NCBI GenBank assembly: GCA_022713905.1
Contig: JAIHTM010000164.1
Span: 1-6,090 of the forward strand
Origin: Collinsella sp.
Lineage (GTDB): Bacteria > Actinomycetota > Coriobacteriia > Coriobacteriales > Coriobacteriaceae
Length of the DNA stretch: 6,090 bases
Direction: 5' to 3'
Shown here in pieces: positions 1 through 5,769 of the stretch. The first letter of the stretch is position 1. Each line of letters opens with the position of its first letter. A program made the position numbers and the translations under genes. A model generated the notes under the pieces. That model had not been told where the DNA came from. It ran no database searches and saw nothing but the letters and a program-made list of their open reading frames with translations.

Positions 1-1174
1 TCGGCATGAGCATCATGGATCGTCGACGCGAGCTCGGTCTTGTGGCATGATTGGTGGTGATGGAATCAACGACGAGTCCAACAAAACGGCACCAGCCCCT
101 AATTGACTGTAGGGAATCTGCGGCTTTTGTGTCGGCAGTGAAACGGTGCTTGATGCATGTCTCCACTCGTTGAAATCTTTGAGTTTGATTTACGCCAGCA
201 GCACTAAGCTCGATTATGAGCGCGTCAGCAATCAGGATGGTCAGGACATCATCTTTCCATGAAAAGACCCCATGGACTTTGCTTATGAGTGTTTCTCCGT
301 GAAGAAAAATGACGTCAGTACTACGTTCTGGCTGAATAAATCTAATGGCTTCAGTTGGGCTGGTCACATCTATTGCGCCCGGAAGAGTGCTGGGGTCGAT
401 GCCTTCTGGAACCTTCGTACTGTGGGGCAAAACTACCATTTTTTCAGCAGCGACTTCCGAATCTTCCTCTGAAGCCACCACTTGTTCTTTCCATGCTTCT
501 GCATCGACCCCAAGATGGTACTGGCTGTTTATGATGGTGACAAAGTTTAGCATATTGACGATGACAATTGCCAGCATGCTGAAAAACGACGTCCCAGCAT
601 AATAACGATCTCGATACGAAAGTTTTAACGCCTTCGCTTTGTCGTCCTTGGGATCGGCATGAACCAGATCCGAGTACAGCCAAGCCTCGCCTATCAATAA
701 ATCCGACAGTGGTTCGCCTTCGGGGATATTATCCGCGTTGTATGTCTGAATCGAATATGACGTTCCTTTGTCTTTGTCGTGTAGATTCTGAAATGTCTTT
801 CGGCAGGAATCCAGACATTTCTTGGCTTGACCGGCCAATTGCCGCTCTCCAAGAAGCATTTCAATCGAACGAAATACTTTGTCTAGATAGACCGGTTCTG
901 ACCCAAGGATGCATGGCCTCGTGCGCGCTGCCAAAGACTCGAAAATCTCTTGGTCGGGCATCGCATACTTGATTCGAGGCGGTTGACCTTCCTTATAATC
1001 GACCTTCATCGAAGGCTTCACATATTTCTCAACTGCGTGATTCTGAACTAGCGAATGGGCCTCAACTCGGCGTGCTCGTATCACAAAACGCCGTAGGATA
1101 TCTCTCGCATCGATGTCATCTATCGGATGACGTGGCTTCGACTGCTTCTTGTTGGTTCCGTTTTTCCTGACCAT
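1..1174 (-). CDS. Unrecognised single-pass membrane protein, 3' end outside the window
   Basis: An unbroken minus-strand frame of 391 codons runs from an ATG at 1174-1172 off the left edge, so the C-terminus is missing. The start has a good Shine-Dalgarno, GAAAGG, six bases upstream. I do not recognise the family. Residues 1-190 look soluble, charged and basic at the very start (MVRKNGTNKKQSKPRHP). Residues about 195-217 (starting GTSFFSMLAIVIVNML) form one clear hydrophobic membrane segment. Beyond it lies an acidic stretch (about 223-246) and a mixed domain of at least 145 residues. By the positive-inside rule the N-terminal part would be cytoplasmic. Codons such as ATA, AGG and CTA are common, and the gene is AT-richer than the neighbouring R-M genes, which suggests transfer. 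It diverges from the methyltransferase across a 138-bp region with a strong palindrome, so co-regulation with the R-M system is plausible. That the frame is real is well supported by its length; function is unknown. Confidence 0.75.
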   Translation of the reverse strand, partial: MVRKNGTNKKQSKPRHPIDDIDARDILRRFVIRARRVEAHSLVQNHAVEKYVKPSMKVDYKEGQPPRIKYAMPDQEIFESLAARTRPCILGSEPVYLDKVFRSIEMLLGERQLAGQAKKCLDSCRKTFQNLHDKDKGTSYSIQTYNADNIPEGEPLSDLLIGEAWLYSDLVHADPKDDKAKALKLSYRDRYYAGTSFFSMLAIVIVNMLNFVTIINSQYHLGVDAEAWKEQVVASEEDSEVAAEKMVVLPHSTKVPEGIDPSTLPGAIDVTSPTEAIRFIQPERSTDVIFLHGETLISKVHGVFSWKDDVLTILIADALIIELSAAGVNQTQRFQRVETCIKHRFTADTKAADSLQSIRGWCRFVGLVVDSITTNHATRPSSRRRSMMLMP

Positions 1175-1210
1175 AAAACACCTTTCGTCAAAAGTGTCAT
1201 GAGACTATGA

Positions 1211-1238
1211 CTTATATTGTAAAATCAGAATCGAACAA
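1211..1238 (-). promoter_or_regulatory. Candidate promoter for the leftward membrane-protein gene
   Basis: On the minus strand, TTGTTC (1238-1233) and TATAAG (1216-1211) are 16 bp apart and resemble -35 and -10 boxes. Transcription would start near 1204, giving a leader of about 30 bases before the ATG at 1174. The -35 box is poor, but the -10 box matches five of six positions. The -35 lies inside the palindrome at 1227-1250, so a protein bound there would block this promoter. Confidence 0.35.
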
Positions 1239-1250
1239 TTGTTTGATTCT
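1227..1250. promoter_or_regulatory. 24-bp near-perfect palindrome, candidate operator
   Basis: The half-sites AGAATCGAACAA and TTGTTTGATTCT pair at 11 of 12 positions around a central CAATTG; only 1233/1244 mismatch. The site sits between the divergent starts at 1174 and 1313. The methyltransferase encoded immediately to the right has an N-terminal helix-turn-helix, and the related enzymes M.EcoRII and M.SsoII are known to bind their own promoter regions and regulate transcription. The natural inference is that this is its operator. A separate repressor elsewhere in the element could be the ligand instead. Confidence 0.6.
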
Positions 1251-1266
1251 TCTGGGGAGCTAAAAG
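1239..1266 (+). promoter_or_regulatory. Candidate promoter for the R-M operon
   Basis: TTGTTT (1239-1244) and TAAAAG (1261-1266) are 16 bp apart, a mirror image of the leftward promoter, so both -35 boxes would lie in the palindrome arms. The match to consensus is weak. An alternative -10 is CATAAT at 1290-1295, which would leave a leader of only about ten bases. That fits the absence of a visible Shine-Dalgarno before the ATG at 1313. The sequence alone does not decide between them. Confidence 0.25.
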
Positions 1267-1277
1267 ACTCTTCTGGG
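1245..1277. repeat. 12-bp direct repeat at 21-bp spacing in the R-M leader
   Basis: GATTCTTCTGGG (1245-1256) recurs as GACTCTTCTGGG (1266-1277), with one mismatch. The 21-bp period is two helical turns, so the copies face the same side of the DNA. The first copy begins with the GATTCT end of the palindrome, so the second could be an auxiliary half-site for the same regulator. Confidence 0.45.
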
Positions 1278-1312
1278 AATATTTGTCATCATAATGAAGT
1301 ACATTCTTCCCT

Positions 1313-2662
1313 ATGAGTAGTGTTGTCAAATCAAACAATAACACCGGTGGCCCCAACGGCTTTGACGCCGCGGCTGAGCTTATCGCATTGCTGCGCGCTT
1401 CCATGACACGCCGCCAGCTCGCCGAATCGCTGCAAGTATCTACTTCAACGGTGGAGCGTTGGGAGTCCGGGAAGGTGGAGTGCAAGCCGGCTTATGTTCC
1501 TGCATTGCGTGAATTGTATTTCGGCACTACGCATGAAAATGGCACTGACTTCCGAACCATCGACCTGTTCGCCGGCATCGGCGGTATTCGTCGTGGCTTC
1601 GCGTCGGCCGGCGGCCACGCGGTGTTCTCTTCGGAATGGAACGAGTTCTCCACACGTACCTATCGAACGAACTACGGGTTCGCGGAGACGATGGCCGGAG
1701 ACATCACACAGGTCGATGTAGGCGACATCCCTGATTGCGACGTGGTGCTCGCGGGGTTCCCATGCCAGCCGTTCAGCTTGGCCGGGGTGTCGAAGAAGCG
1801 CAGCCTAGGCCGTGAGACCGGGTTCCGCGACAAGACGCAAGGCACGCTGTTCTTCGACGTGGCCCGCATCATCGCGGCGAAGCGACCTGCGGCGTTCCTG
1901 CTGGAGAACGTGAAGAATCTGACCTCGCACGACAAGGGCCGCACGTTCAAGGTCATTATTGACGCTCTGCAGAATGAATTGGGCTATGAGGTGCACTGGA
2001 AAGTCATCGACGGGCAGAACTTCGTGCCCCAGCACCGTGAGCGCATCTACATTGTCGGTTTCCGCTCGCATACCGATTTCACATGGGATGACCTCAAATT
2101 CCCCGAACATAAGCCTGTGCTCGCGGACATCCTGCATAGAACCGACGGCACCGAGCCATATCTGACGTGGGACGGCGACCGGTATTTTGACCACGAGAGC
2201 AACAAGGTCCAAGACAAGTACACACTCACTCCGCGCCTGTGGCAGTACCTGCAGGACTATAAGGCAAAGCATGAGGCCATGGGCCACGGCTTCGGCTACG
2301 GCTTGGTGACGCCGGACATGGTTTCGCGCACCCTTTCCGCCCGCTATCACAAGGACGGATCCGAAATCCTCGTTGCTCAAGAGGGTGACCGGCCCCGCAG
2401 GCTCACGCCACGCGAATGCGCACGCCTCATGGGATACCCGGATGATTTCCGCATCCCCGTATCGGACACGCAGGCTTATCGCCAGTTCGGCAATTCGGTG
2501 GTCGTGCCCGCCATCGCGGAGATCGCCCGCATCATGCGCCCGCACATCCTCAAGGTCATGCAGGAAGGCAAGAAGCCGGAGCTGGTGTCCGATTCCGAAA
2601 TGGCCGGCGAGGCAATTCAAAAGGCACGTCAGATGGCCGTCGCCGGAGCGGGACTTGACTGA
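1313..2662 (+). CDS. Type II DNA (cytosine-5-)-methyltransferase, Dcm/EcoRII type, with N-terminal HTH; predicted target CCWGG
   Basis: A 449-residue enzyme that transfers a methyl group from S-adenosylmethionine to C5 of cytosine and protects the host from the partner nuclease. Residues about 20-60 form a helix-turn-helix ([20 protein letters not shown]), as in regulatory cytosine methyltransferases. The C5 motifs follow in order: motif I DLFAGIGG (84-91); motif IV PCQPFS with catalytic Cys151; motif VI ENVKNL (198-203); motif VIII QHRER (240-244); a target-recognition region about 265-360; motif [13 protein letters not shown] (364-374); motif X FGNSVVVP (392-399). The recognition region ([24 protein letters not shown]) and the tail closely follow E. 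coli Dcm as I remember it, so CCWGG with methylation of the inner C is the best prediction. Length is close to Dcm (about 470). In-frame TGA at 1295 leaves ATG 1313 as the only sensible start, although no Shine-Dalgarno is visible. The endonuclease gene follows after 52 bp. Confidence 0.95.
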   Translation: MSSVVKSNNNTGGPNGFDAAAELIALLRASMTRRQLAESLQVSTSTVERWESGKVECKPAYVPALRELYFGTTHENGTDFRTIDLFAGIGGIRRGFASAGGHAVFSSEWNEFSTRTYRTNYGFAETMAGDITQVDVGDIPDCDVVLAGFPCQPFSLAGVSKKRSLGRETGFRDKTQGTLFFDVARIIAAKRPAAFLLENVKNLTSHDKGRTFKVIIDALQNELGYEVHWKVIDGQNFVPQHRERIYIVGFRSHTDFTWDDLKFPEHKPVLADILHRTDGTEPYLTWDGDRYFDHESNKVQDKYTLTPRLWQYLQDYKAKHEAMGHGFGYGLVTPDMVSRTLSARYHKDGSEILVAQEGDRPRRLTPRECARLMGYPDDFRIPVSDTQAYRQFGNSVVVPAIAEIARIMRPHILKVMQEGKKPELVSDSEMAGEAIQKARQMAVAGAGLD

Positions 2663-2685
2663 TACCGTCATGTCGATGCAATAAT
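2655..2685 (+). promoter_or_regulatory. Weak candidate internal promoter before the endonuclease gene
   Basis: TTGACT (2655-2660), overlapping the end of the methyltransferase gene, and AATAAT (2680-2685) each match five of six consensus positions but are 19 bp apart, longer than ideal. If active, it would let the nuclease be transcribed separately from the methyltransferase. Confidence 0.25.
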
Positions 2686-2698
2686 GCGGCCGTTGGCG

Positions 2699-2728
2699 TG
2701 GGTATTGTTGAAATATGAGCGATACCCA
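2699..2728 (+). repeat. Inverted repeat bracketing the endonuclease start codon
   Basis: TGGGTAT (2699-2705) and ATACCCA (2722-2728) are perfect 7-bp arms around a 16-base loop that holds the ATG at 2715. In RNA this could form a hairpin presenting or hiding the start region, which has no clear Shine-Dalgarno. A role in limiting nuclease translation is speculative. Confidence 0.35.
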
Positions 2729-4133
2729 TGTCAACGACGATCAGCAATGGTTCGACACAGCCGACATCCAGCAAGTGTACGACTTGCTGACCCAAGCCGG
2801 TGCCGAAAGCATCTGGGTCAAACGTCTGGTGCCCAATAACAACTCCAAGCAGCAGATCTTCCTGGCCAACGATCCTTCGGATTTGTCGTTCCTTCCGCTT
2901 GGCGTTCCGTCGTATACGCCTGCGAAGTCGCAGAAGAAGAAGGCCGGGGCACCTGTCATTCAGATTCCGGTGCCATGGCATTGGGTCACGCCCAATGGCG
3001 AGTTTGATGCTCCGAATGCCAAGATGTGCTACTACCCGCAGTATCCAGAAGTGCGGTTCTCGGGTTTCCTGCAAGGATGCAAGGAAGCGCCGTCCGAACT
3101 GTTGAACGAATCGAAGCGTGGTCATGAGCTCAACCGCTGTCTGTTCTTCGGCCCTGTGAAAGGCGAAGACGGAAAAATCAGTCATGTCGCGGGTCTTGTG
3201 GTTGGAGCTCCGTCATCCGCCAGCCGCTACGTGCTGGACATGGATACGTTCGAGGAAGGCCACATCTGCCCGGTTAAATACAAGACCGATCGCACGGTCG
3301 GTGAAATCTCCATCCTCGAAGAAGCGCTGGCCAAGATCATCGGCAAGAAGATCACACCATGGCGCATGCTCAACGACGGGCAACAAGTCAGACCGTATAT
3401 CGCGCCCAACGCTCCAGGCCTGACCTTGGAGGCGGAACTCGGCGTGGGGGAAAACGCCATTCCCGGCCCCGATTTCGATGTATGGGAGCTCAAGGCGATC
3501 AAGCAGCCATCGCTTGAACGGCTCAGCAATCACAAGGTTACCTTGTTCACGCCGCAGCCCGATCTGGGGTGGACGACCCAGCACTCCCAGGCGGAATTCG
3601 TATTGCGATACGGTCACGTCAGTGGCACCGACGAGAACGGCGAACCCAATGAGTACTACTTCACGTCAGGTGACATCAATCGTTTCGGAGAGGACAAGGA
3701 TAGGGCGAAACTGAACCTCGAGCTCGTGGGATTCAACGATGCCAAGCACTTCGACCCCAACGGCATGATCGCCCTCTACGACAAGGAAACCAGCGAGCTC
3801 GCCGCCGGCTGGTCCTACCTCAAACTGCTCGAACACTGGCAGCGCAAGCACAACCGTGCCGCATACGTGCCCTATCTCAAGGAAGGAAAAGCTGAAAGCA
3901 CCACCGTGGAGTTCGGGCCGCTCATCACGCTCGGTATCTCCACCAGCTTTGGCCTGTTCCTTCAAGCCTTCCAAGACGGCAAGGCCGTCTACGACCCGGG
4001 CGTCAAGATCACGCTCAAGAACGGCAAGTGGGCACCCCACCCGCGTAGCCAGTTCCGCATCAATCTCAAAGACATCTCGGCCATCTACCAAGAAGTAAAA
4101 GAAGTGGATCTGCGGGATTCGGATGCAATGTGA
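2715..4133 (+). CDS. Type II restriction endonuclease, MvaI/BcnI-like catalytic core with long N-terminal extension
   Basis: A 472-residue nuclease expected to cut unmethylated sites of the methyltransferase encoded 52 bp upstream, predicted CCWGG. The catalytic core begins near residue 232. GLTLEAELG (235-243, Glu239 a likely first acidic residue) leads into GPDFDVWELK, where Asp253, Glu258 and Lys260 give the D-x4-E-x-K spacing of MvaI. VTLFTPQPDLGW (275-286) fits the strand after the active site in that family. MvaI and BcnI are only about 240-250 residues, so the first 230 residues are additional. That part contains WVKRLVPNN (34-42) and a stretch at about 112-170 (RFSGFLQGC, LFFGPVKGEDGK) whose arrangement recalls the EcoRII N-terminal effector domain; this is a resemblance only. 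A TGA in frame at 2709 fixes the start. The gene converges on a minus-strand gene 16 bp away. Nuclease identity is strong; specificity is inferred. Confidence 0.85.
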   Translation: MSDTHVNDDQQWFDTADIQQVYDLLTQAGAESIWVKRLVPNNNSKQQIFLANDPSDLSFLPLGVPSYTPAKSQKKKAGAPVIQIPVPWHWVTPNGEFDAPNAKMCYYPQYPEVRFSGFLQGCKEAPSELLNESKRGHELNRCLFFGPVKGEDGKISHVAGLVVGAPSSASRYVLDMDTFEEGHICPVKYKTDRTVGEISILEEALAKIIGKKITPWRMLNDGQQVRPYIAPNAPGLTLEAELGVGENAIPGPDFDVWELKAIKQPSLERLSNHKVTLFTPQPDLGWTTQHSQAEFVLRYGHVSGTDENGEPNEYYFTSGDINRFGEDKDRAKLNLELVGFNDAKHFDPNGMIALYDKETSELAAGWSYLKLLEHWQRKHNRAAYVPYLKEGKAESTTVEFGPLITLGISTSFGLFLQAFQDGKAVYDPGVKITLKNGKWAPHPRSQFRINLKDISAIYQEVKEVDLRDSDAM

Positions 4134-4135
4134 TT

Positions 4136-4166
4136 GTCTGAGACTGCTTTTAACTGCGCTTAAAAG
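4136..4166. terminator. Possible weak hairpins between convergent genes
   Basis: GTCT/AGAC (4136-4144) and CTTTTAA-ctgcgc-TTAAAAG (4147-4166) are two small inverted repeats where the endonuclease gene meets the minus-strand gene that ends at 4150. The second is a perfect 7-bp stem but AT-rich, overlaps the minus-gene stop and lacks a proper T-run on either strand. It may slow convergent transcription but is not a convincing terminator. Confidence 0.2.
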
Positions 4167-5004
4167 ATATTTCTACCGAATACTCAGTTTCTGGGGTGAC
4201 GACATTGTATGGATCAAGGTTAAAAACATCCATTCTGTAGTCGCCCCATTCCTGTATGTCGCCTCGCTCGTCCGTCGTGAAAGTGTCTTCGACCCCCATA
4301 TGTTCGGCCAAGCAAGAAACAGTCTGGGAAGAGACATTTTCCCCTTTGATTGAGGGAGACCCGTCGTAATCATCTACAAGTTGCAAACCATCCGACCGAC
4401 AAGCGGAATACGCTGCCTGAATCATATTAGTTTTCTCTGCATTTTGCTGATGCTGCTGCACAAACGACATGACTACAAATAACACTAAAAAGACAACTCC
4501 AATGAATCCGAAAATTTCTTTTGCAGCTTCTGCACCTCCACTGTCAGATGACGCAGCGGCATAATTACTAGAAGCCGTGGAATCATATTCGGAGCTGACG
4601 TGATTCGCGCTTGAGCTTATCGAATCAATTTCCTCGTCAATCTGCTTGAGCCTTGTTCTATATTCCGATAACGAACTATGGTCGGAAACATAGTGTGAAG
4701 ATGTGCGGTTCGTCGTTTTGGATAACCTACGAATCTCACGATATAAACGTTCACGTTCCCTACTGAGATCTGAATACTTCTTGTTATGCCGATTGGTCGA
4801 TGTGCTGATTCCGTCTAACGATCGGACAGAAGCTGAAATCGGATTATGCACAGCTGTCGACACTGATTTGGTCTTGTAGTAGGCTTTCCGAACACCCTTA
4901 GGAACCACTGCTTTCCTTATGGTGCGCCTTACCGGCCTTGTCGCAGTGTGTATGGGATGGCTAATCGCATTTTTAACCTTGAAGGCTTTCCTGATTGCGC
5001 CCAT
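4150..5004 (-). CDS. Unrecognised coiled-coil membrane protein, 284 residues
   Basis: I do not recognise this family. Residues 1-50 are strongly basic (MGAIRKAFKVKN, RPVRRTIRKAVVPKGVRK) with no signal-peptide pattern. Residues about 77-131 are rich in charged heptad-like sequence (LSRERERLYREIRRL, YRTRLKQIDEEIDSI), probably a coiled coil. A Ser/Ala-rich linker (129-158) follows, then one membrane segment at about 164-183 (IFGFIGVVFLVLFVVMSF). The C-terminal 100 residues are acidic and carry Cys202 and Cys231, which could form a disulfide if outside; the basic N-terminus predicts that topology. ATG at 5004 is the first Met; the Shine-Dalgarno is weak. A poor promoter may lie at TTGACC (5069-5064). 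The gene is AT-rich and lies next to the tRNA remnant, so it is probably cargo of the integrated element. A role in envelope or defence is possible but unsupported. Confidence 0.75.
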   Translation of the reverse strand: MGAIRKAFKVKNAISHPIHTATRPVRRTIRKAVVPKGVRKAYYKTKSVSTAVHNPISASVRSLDGISTSTNRHNKKYSDLSRERERLYREIRRLSKTTNRTSSHYVSDHSSLSEYRTRLKQIDEEIDSISSSANHVSSEYDSTASSNYAAASSDSGGAEAAKEIFGFIGVVFLVLFVVMSFVQQHQQNAEKTNMIQAAYSACRSDGLQLVDDYDGSPSIKGENVSSQTVSCLAEHMGVEDTFTTDERGDIQEWGDYRMDVFNLDPYNVVTPETEYSVEISFKRS

Positions 5005-5290
5005 TTAGTAACCCGTCTTCCCTGAATCGAAAGGTATTTCCCTGTTATGCTACCTGCGCATTTGGTCAATATGATGAGACTCCTGTAAGGCATTGCGACA
5101 CGCCGAGCGATGTCGTCGCCACATCGGTTGATTCCAGTAAAAAACCAGTAACAATGACCATCACGGTGAGCCAATCCCAGTCGCCTCAACAAAGACAACC
5201 AATAACCGGAAACCGCCATTTTCCAACGATATTGACCCCAACAAAAGCCATTCAACCCAACAAAGAAACACCCTGCGAAAACAGGATGTC
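5005..5290. other. Non-coding stretch between membrane-protein gene and tRNA remnant
   Basis: No gene is supported. Frames crossing this stretch run through the tRNA remnant and its terminator or overlap the start of the minus-strand gene. The stretch holds a possible weak leftward promoter and three short CAACAAAG-like repeats. CCTG/CAGG arms at 5272-5285 could form a tiny hairpin. Confidence 0.5.
5185..5265 (+). repeat. Three CCAACAAAG-like direct repeats beside the attachment site
   Basis: CTCAACAAAG (5185-5194), CCCAACAAAAG (5237-5247) and CCCAACAAAG (5256-5265) share orientation and lie 26-110 bases left of the tRNA remnant, on the presumed element side. Tyrosine integrases use short direct arm-type repeats of this size near the crossover core. 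The motifs are short and A-rich, so chance is possible. Confidence 0.3.
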
Positions 5291-5317
5291 GCCGGTTCAA
5301 ATCCCGCTAGCCCGACA
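5291..5317 (+). other. tRNA 3'-end remnant, candidate att site of an integrated element
   Basis: The sequence reads as a tRNA T-arm and acceptor strand: T-stem GCCGG (5291-5295), loop TTCAAAT (5296-5302), T-stem CCCGC (5303-5307), acceptor TAGCCCG (5308-5314), discriminator A5315, then CA. The matching 5' acceptor, CGGGCTA, is absent upstream, and no D-arm or anticodon arm is present, so this is not an intact gene. The one T-stem mismatch (C5293-C5305) would be explained if the shared core starts near 5294 and the bases before it come from the element. A C1-G72 acceptor end with A73 suggests tRNA-Pro. An intrinsic terminator follows within 10 bases, as expected at the real end of a tRNA gene. 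Confidence 0.65.
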
Positions 5318-5324
5318 AACAAAA

Positions 5325-5361
5325 AAGCCTGGAATCTCAACGATTCTGGGCTTCTTCTTTT
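5325..5361 (+). terminator. Rho-independent terminator after the tRNA remnant
   Basis: AAGCCTGGAATC (5325-5336) pairs with GATTCTGGGCTT (5342-5353) over 12 bp with two G-U pairs, around the loop TCAAC. The tail CTTCTTTT follows at 5354-5361. The A-run on the left side could make it work in both directions. It was probably the terminator of the original tRNA transcript. Confidence 0.8.
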
Positions 5362-5514
5362 ATCCGGCTGCTAAACGATTTATCCGATTTTATCTGATGA
5401 CCGTAGAACCTATATGGCCTTGCGGCCTAAGGGACTTTTGTGATGTTGGGACCCCACCTGCTAGTCAGTTCGATTCCATGCGACATCGATTTCCGCTTCC
5501 CAATCTCAAATGAC

Positions 5515-5648
5515 ACCAAAATACCTGCAACCGATTGTGCAATCCCGTGGGCGGGAGTGGGTTGCAGGTAAAAGGGCCCAGAATCACCCCTAACTAGTAC
5601 CGAAATACCTGCAACCGCAGTAACTAACCCCTTTATACCCGCAATCCG
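5515..5648. repeat. Cluster of ATACCTGCAACCG-type repeats
   Basis: ACC(A/G)AAATACCTGCAACCG occurs at 5515-5533 and 5599-5617, 18 of 19 bases identical and 84 bp apart. A diverged copy, ATACCCGCAATCCG, lies at 5635-5648. An inverted copy, GGTTGCAGGTA, lies at 5560-5570. Four related sites in 134 bp upstream of tag could bind a regulator or be a small dispersed repeat. Confidence 0.6.
5522..5570. repeat. Nested hairpin within the repeat cluster
   Basis: TACCTGCAACC (5522-5532) pairs perfectly over 11 bp with GGTTGCAGGTA (5560-5570). Inside, TCCCG (5543-5547) pairs with CGGGA (5552-5556) around TGGG. On the minus strand the outer stem is followed by TTTTGG, a weak terminator-like tail. Confidence 0.5.
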
Positions 5649-5758
5649 GCAAATATGGTTCAGACAATCCGCACATCCAGACCGCTATCCGAACACACCG
5701 TTTATACTGGATCACACATCGAATCAACATCTAAAACCGACCGTCTCCAACGACCCAT

Positions 5759-5764
5759 AGGGAG
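5759..5764 (+). promoter_or_regulatory. Ribosome binding site of tag
   Basis: AGGGAG lies five bases before the ATG at 5770 and supports that start. It is the strongest plus-strand Shine-Dalgarno in the window. Confidence 0.7.
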
Positions 5765-5769
5765 AGCAC

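Larger units (their letters stand above)
5362..5758. other. Intergenic region upstream of tag, no gene seen
   Basis: No coding frame is convincing here. Contents are the repeat cluster at 5515-5648, a small GGCC-TTGC-GGCC hairpin (5416-5427) and a possible -10 box TATACT (5703-5708) for tag that lacks a recognisable -35. Confidence 0.5.

Noticed and set aside
1805..2734. 309-codon minus-strand open frame opposite the methyltransferase
   Set aside because: It lies wholly over a gene with full methyltransferase motifs, and its translation is rich in Arg, Val, His and Leu, as antisense frames of GC-rich genes usually are.
2556..3185. 209-codon minus-strand open frame across the gene junction
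   Set aside because: It is antisense to the end of the methyltransferase and the start of the nuclease; the product is Arg-rich with no domain features.
5024..5031. GAATCGAA, matching eight bases of the palindrome half-site, upstream of the 284-residue gene
   Set aside because: It is a lone half-site, and the same octamer also occurs inside coding sequence near 748, so chance is likely.
4929..5300. 123-codon minus-strand open frame with hydrophobic stretches
   Set aside because: It would start with TTG inside the tRNA T-loop and overlap the start of the better-supported 284-residue gene; no Shine-Dalgarno.
5468..5477. GTTCGATTCC, resembling a second tRNA T-loop
   Set aside because: The flanking bases do not pair as a T-stem and there is no acceptor strand after it.
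4995..5513. 172-codon plus-strand open frame
   Set aside because: It runs straight through the tRNA remnant and the intrinsic terminator, and shows no domain or membrane pattern.
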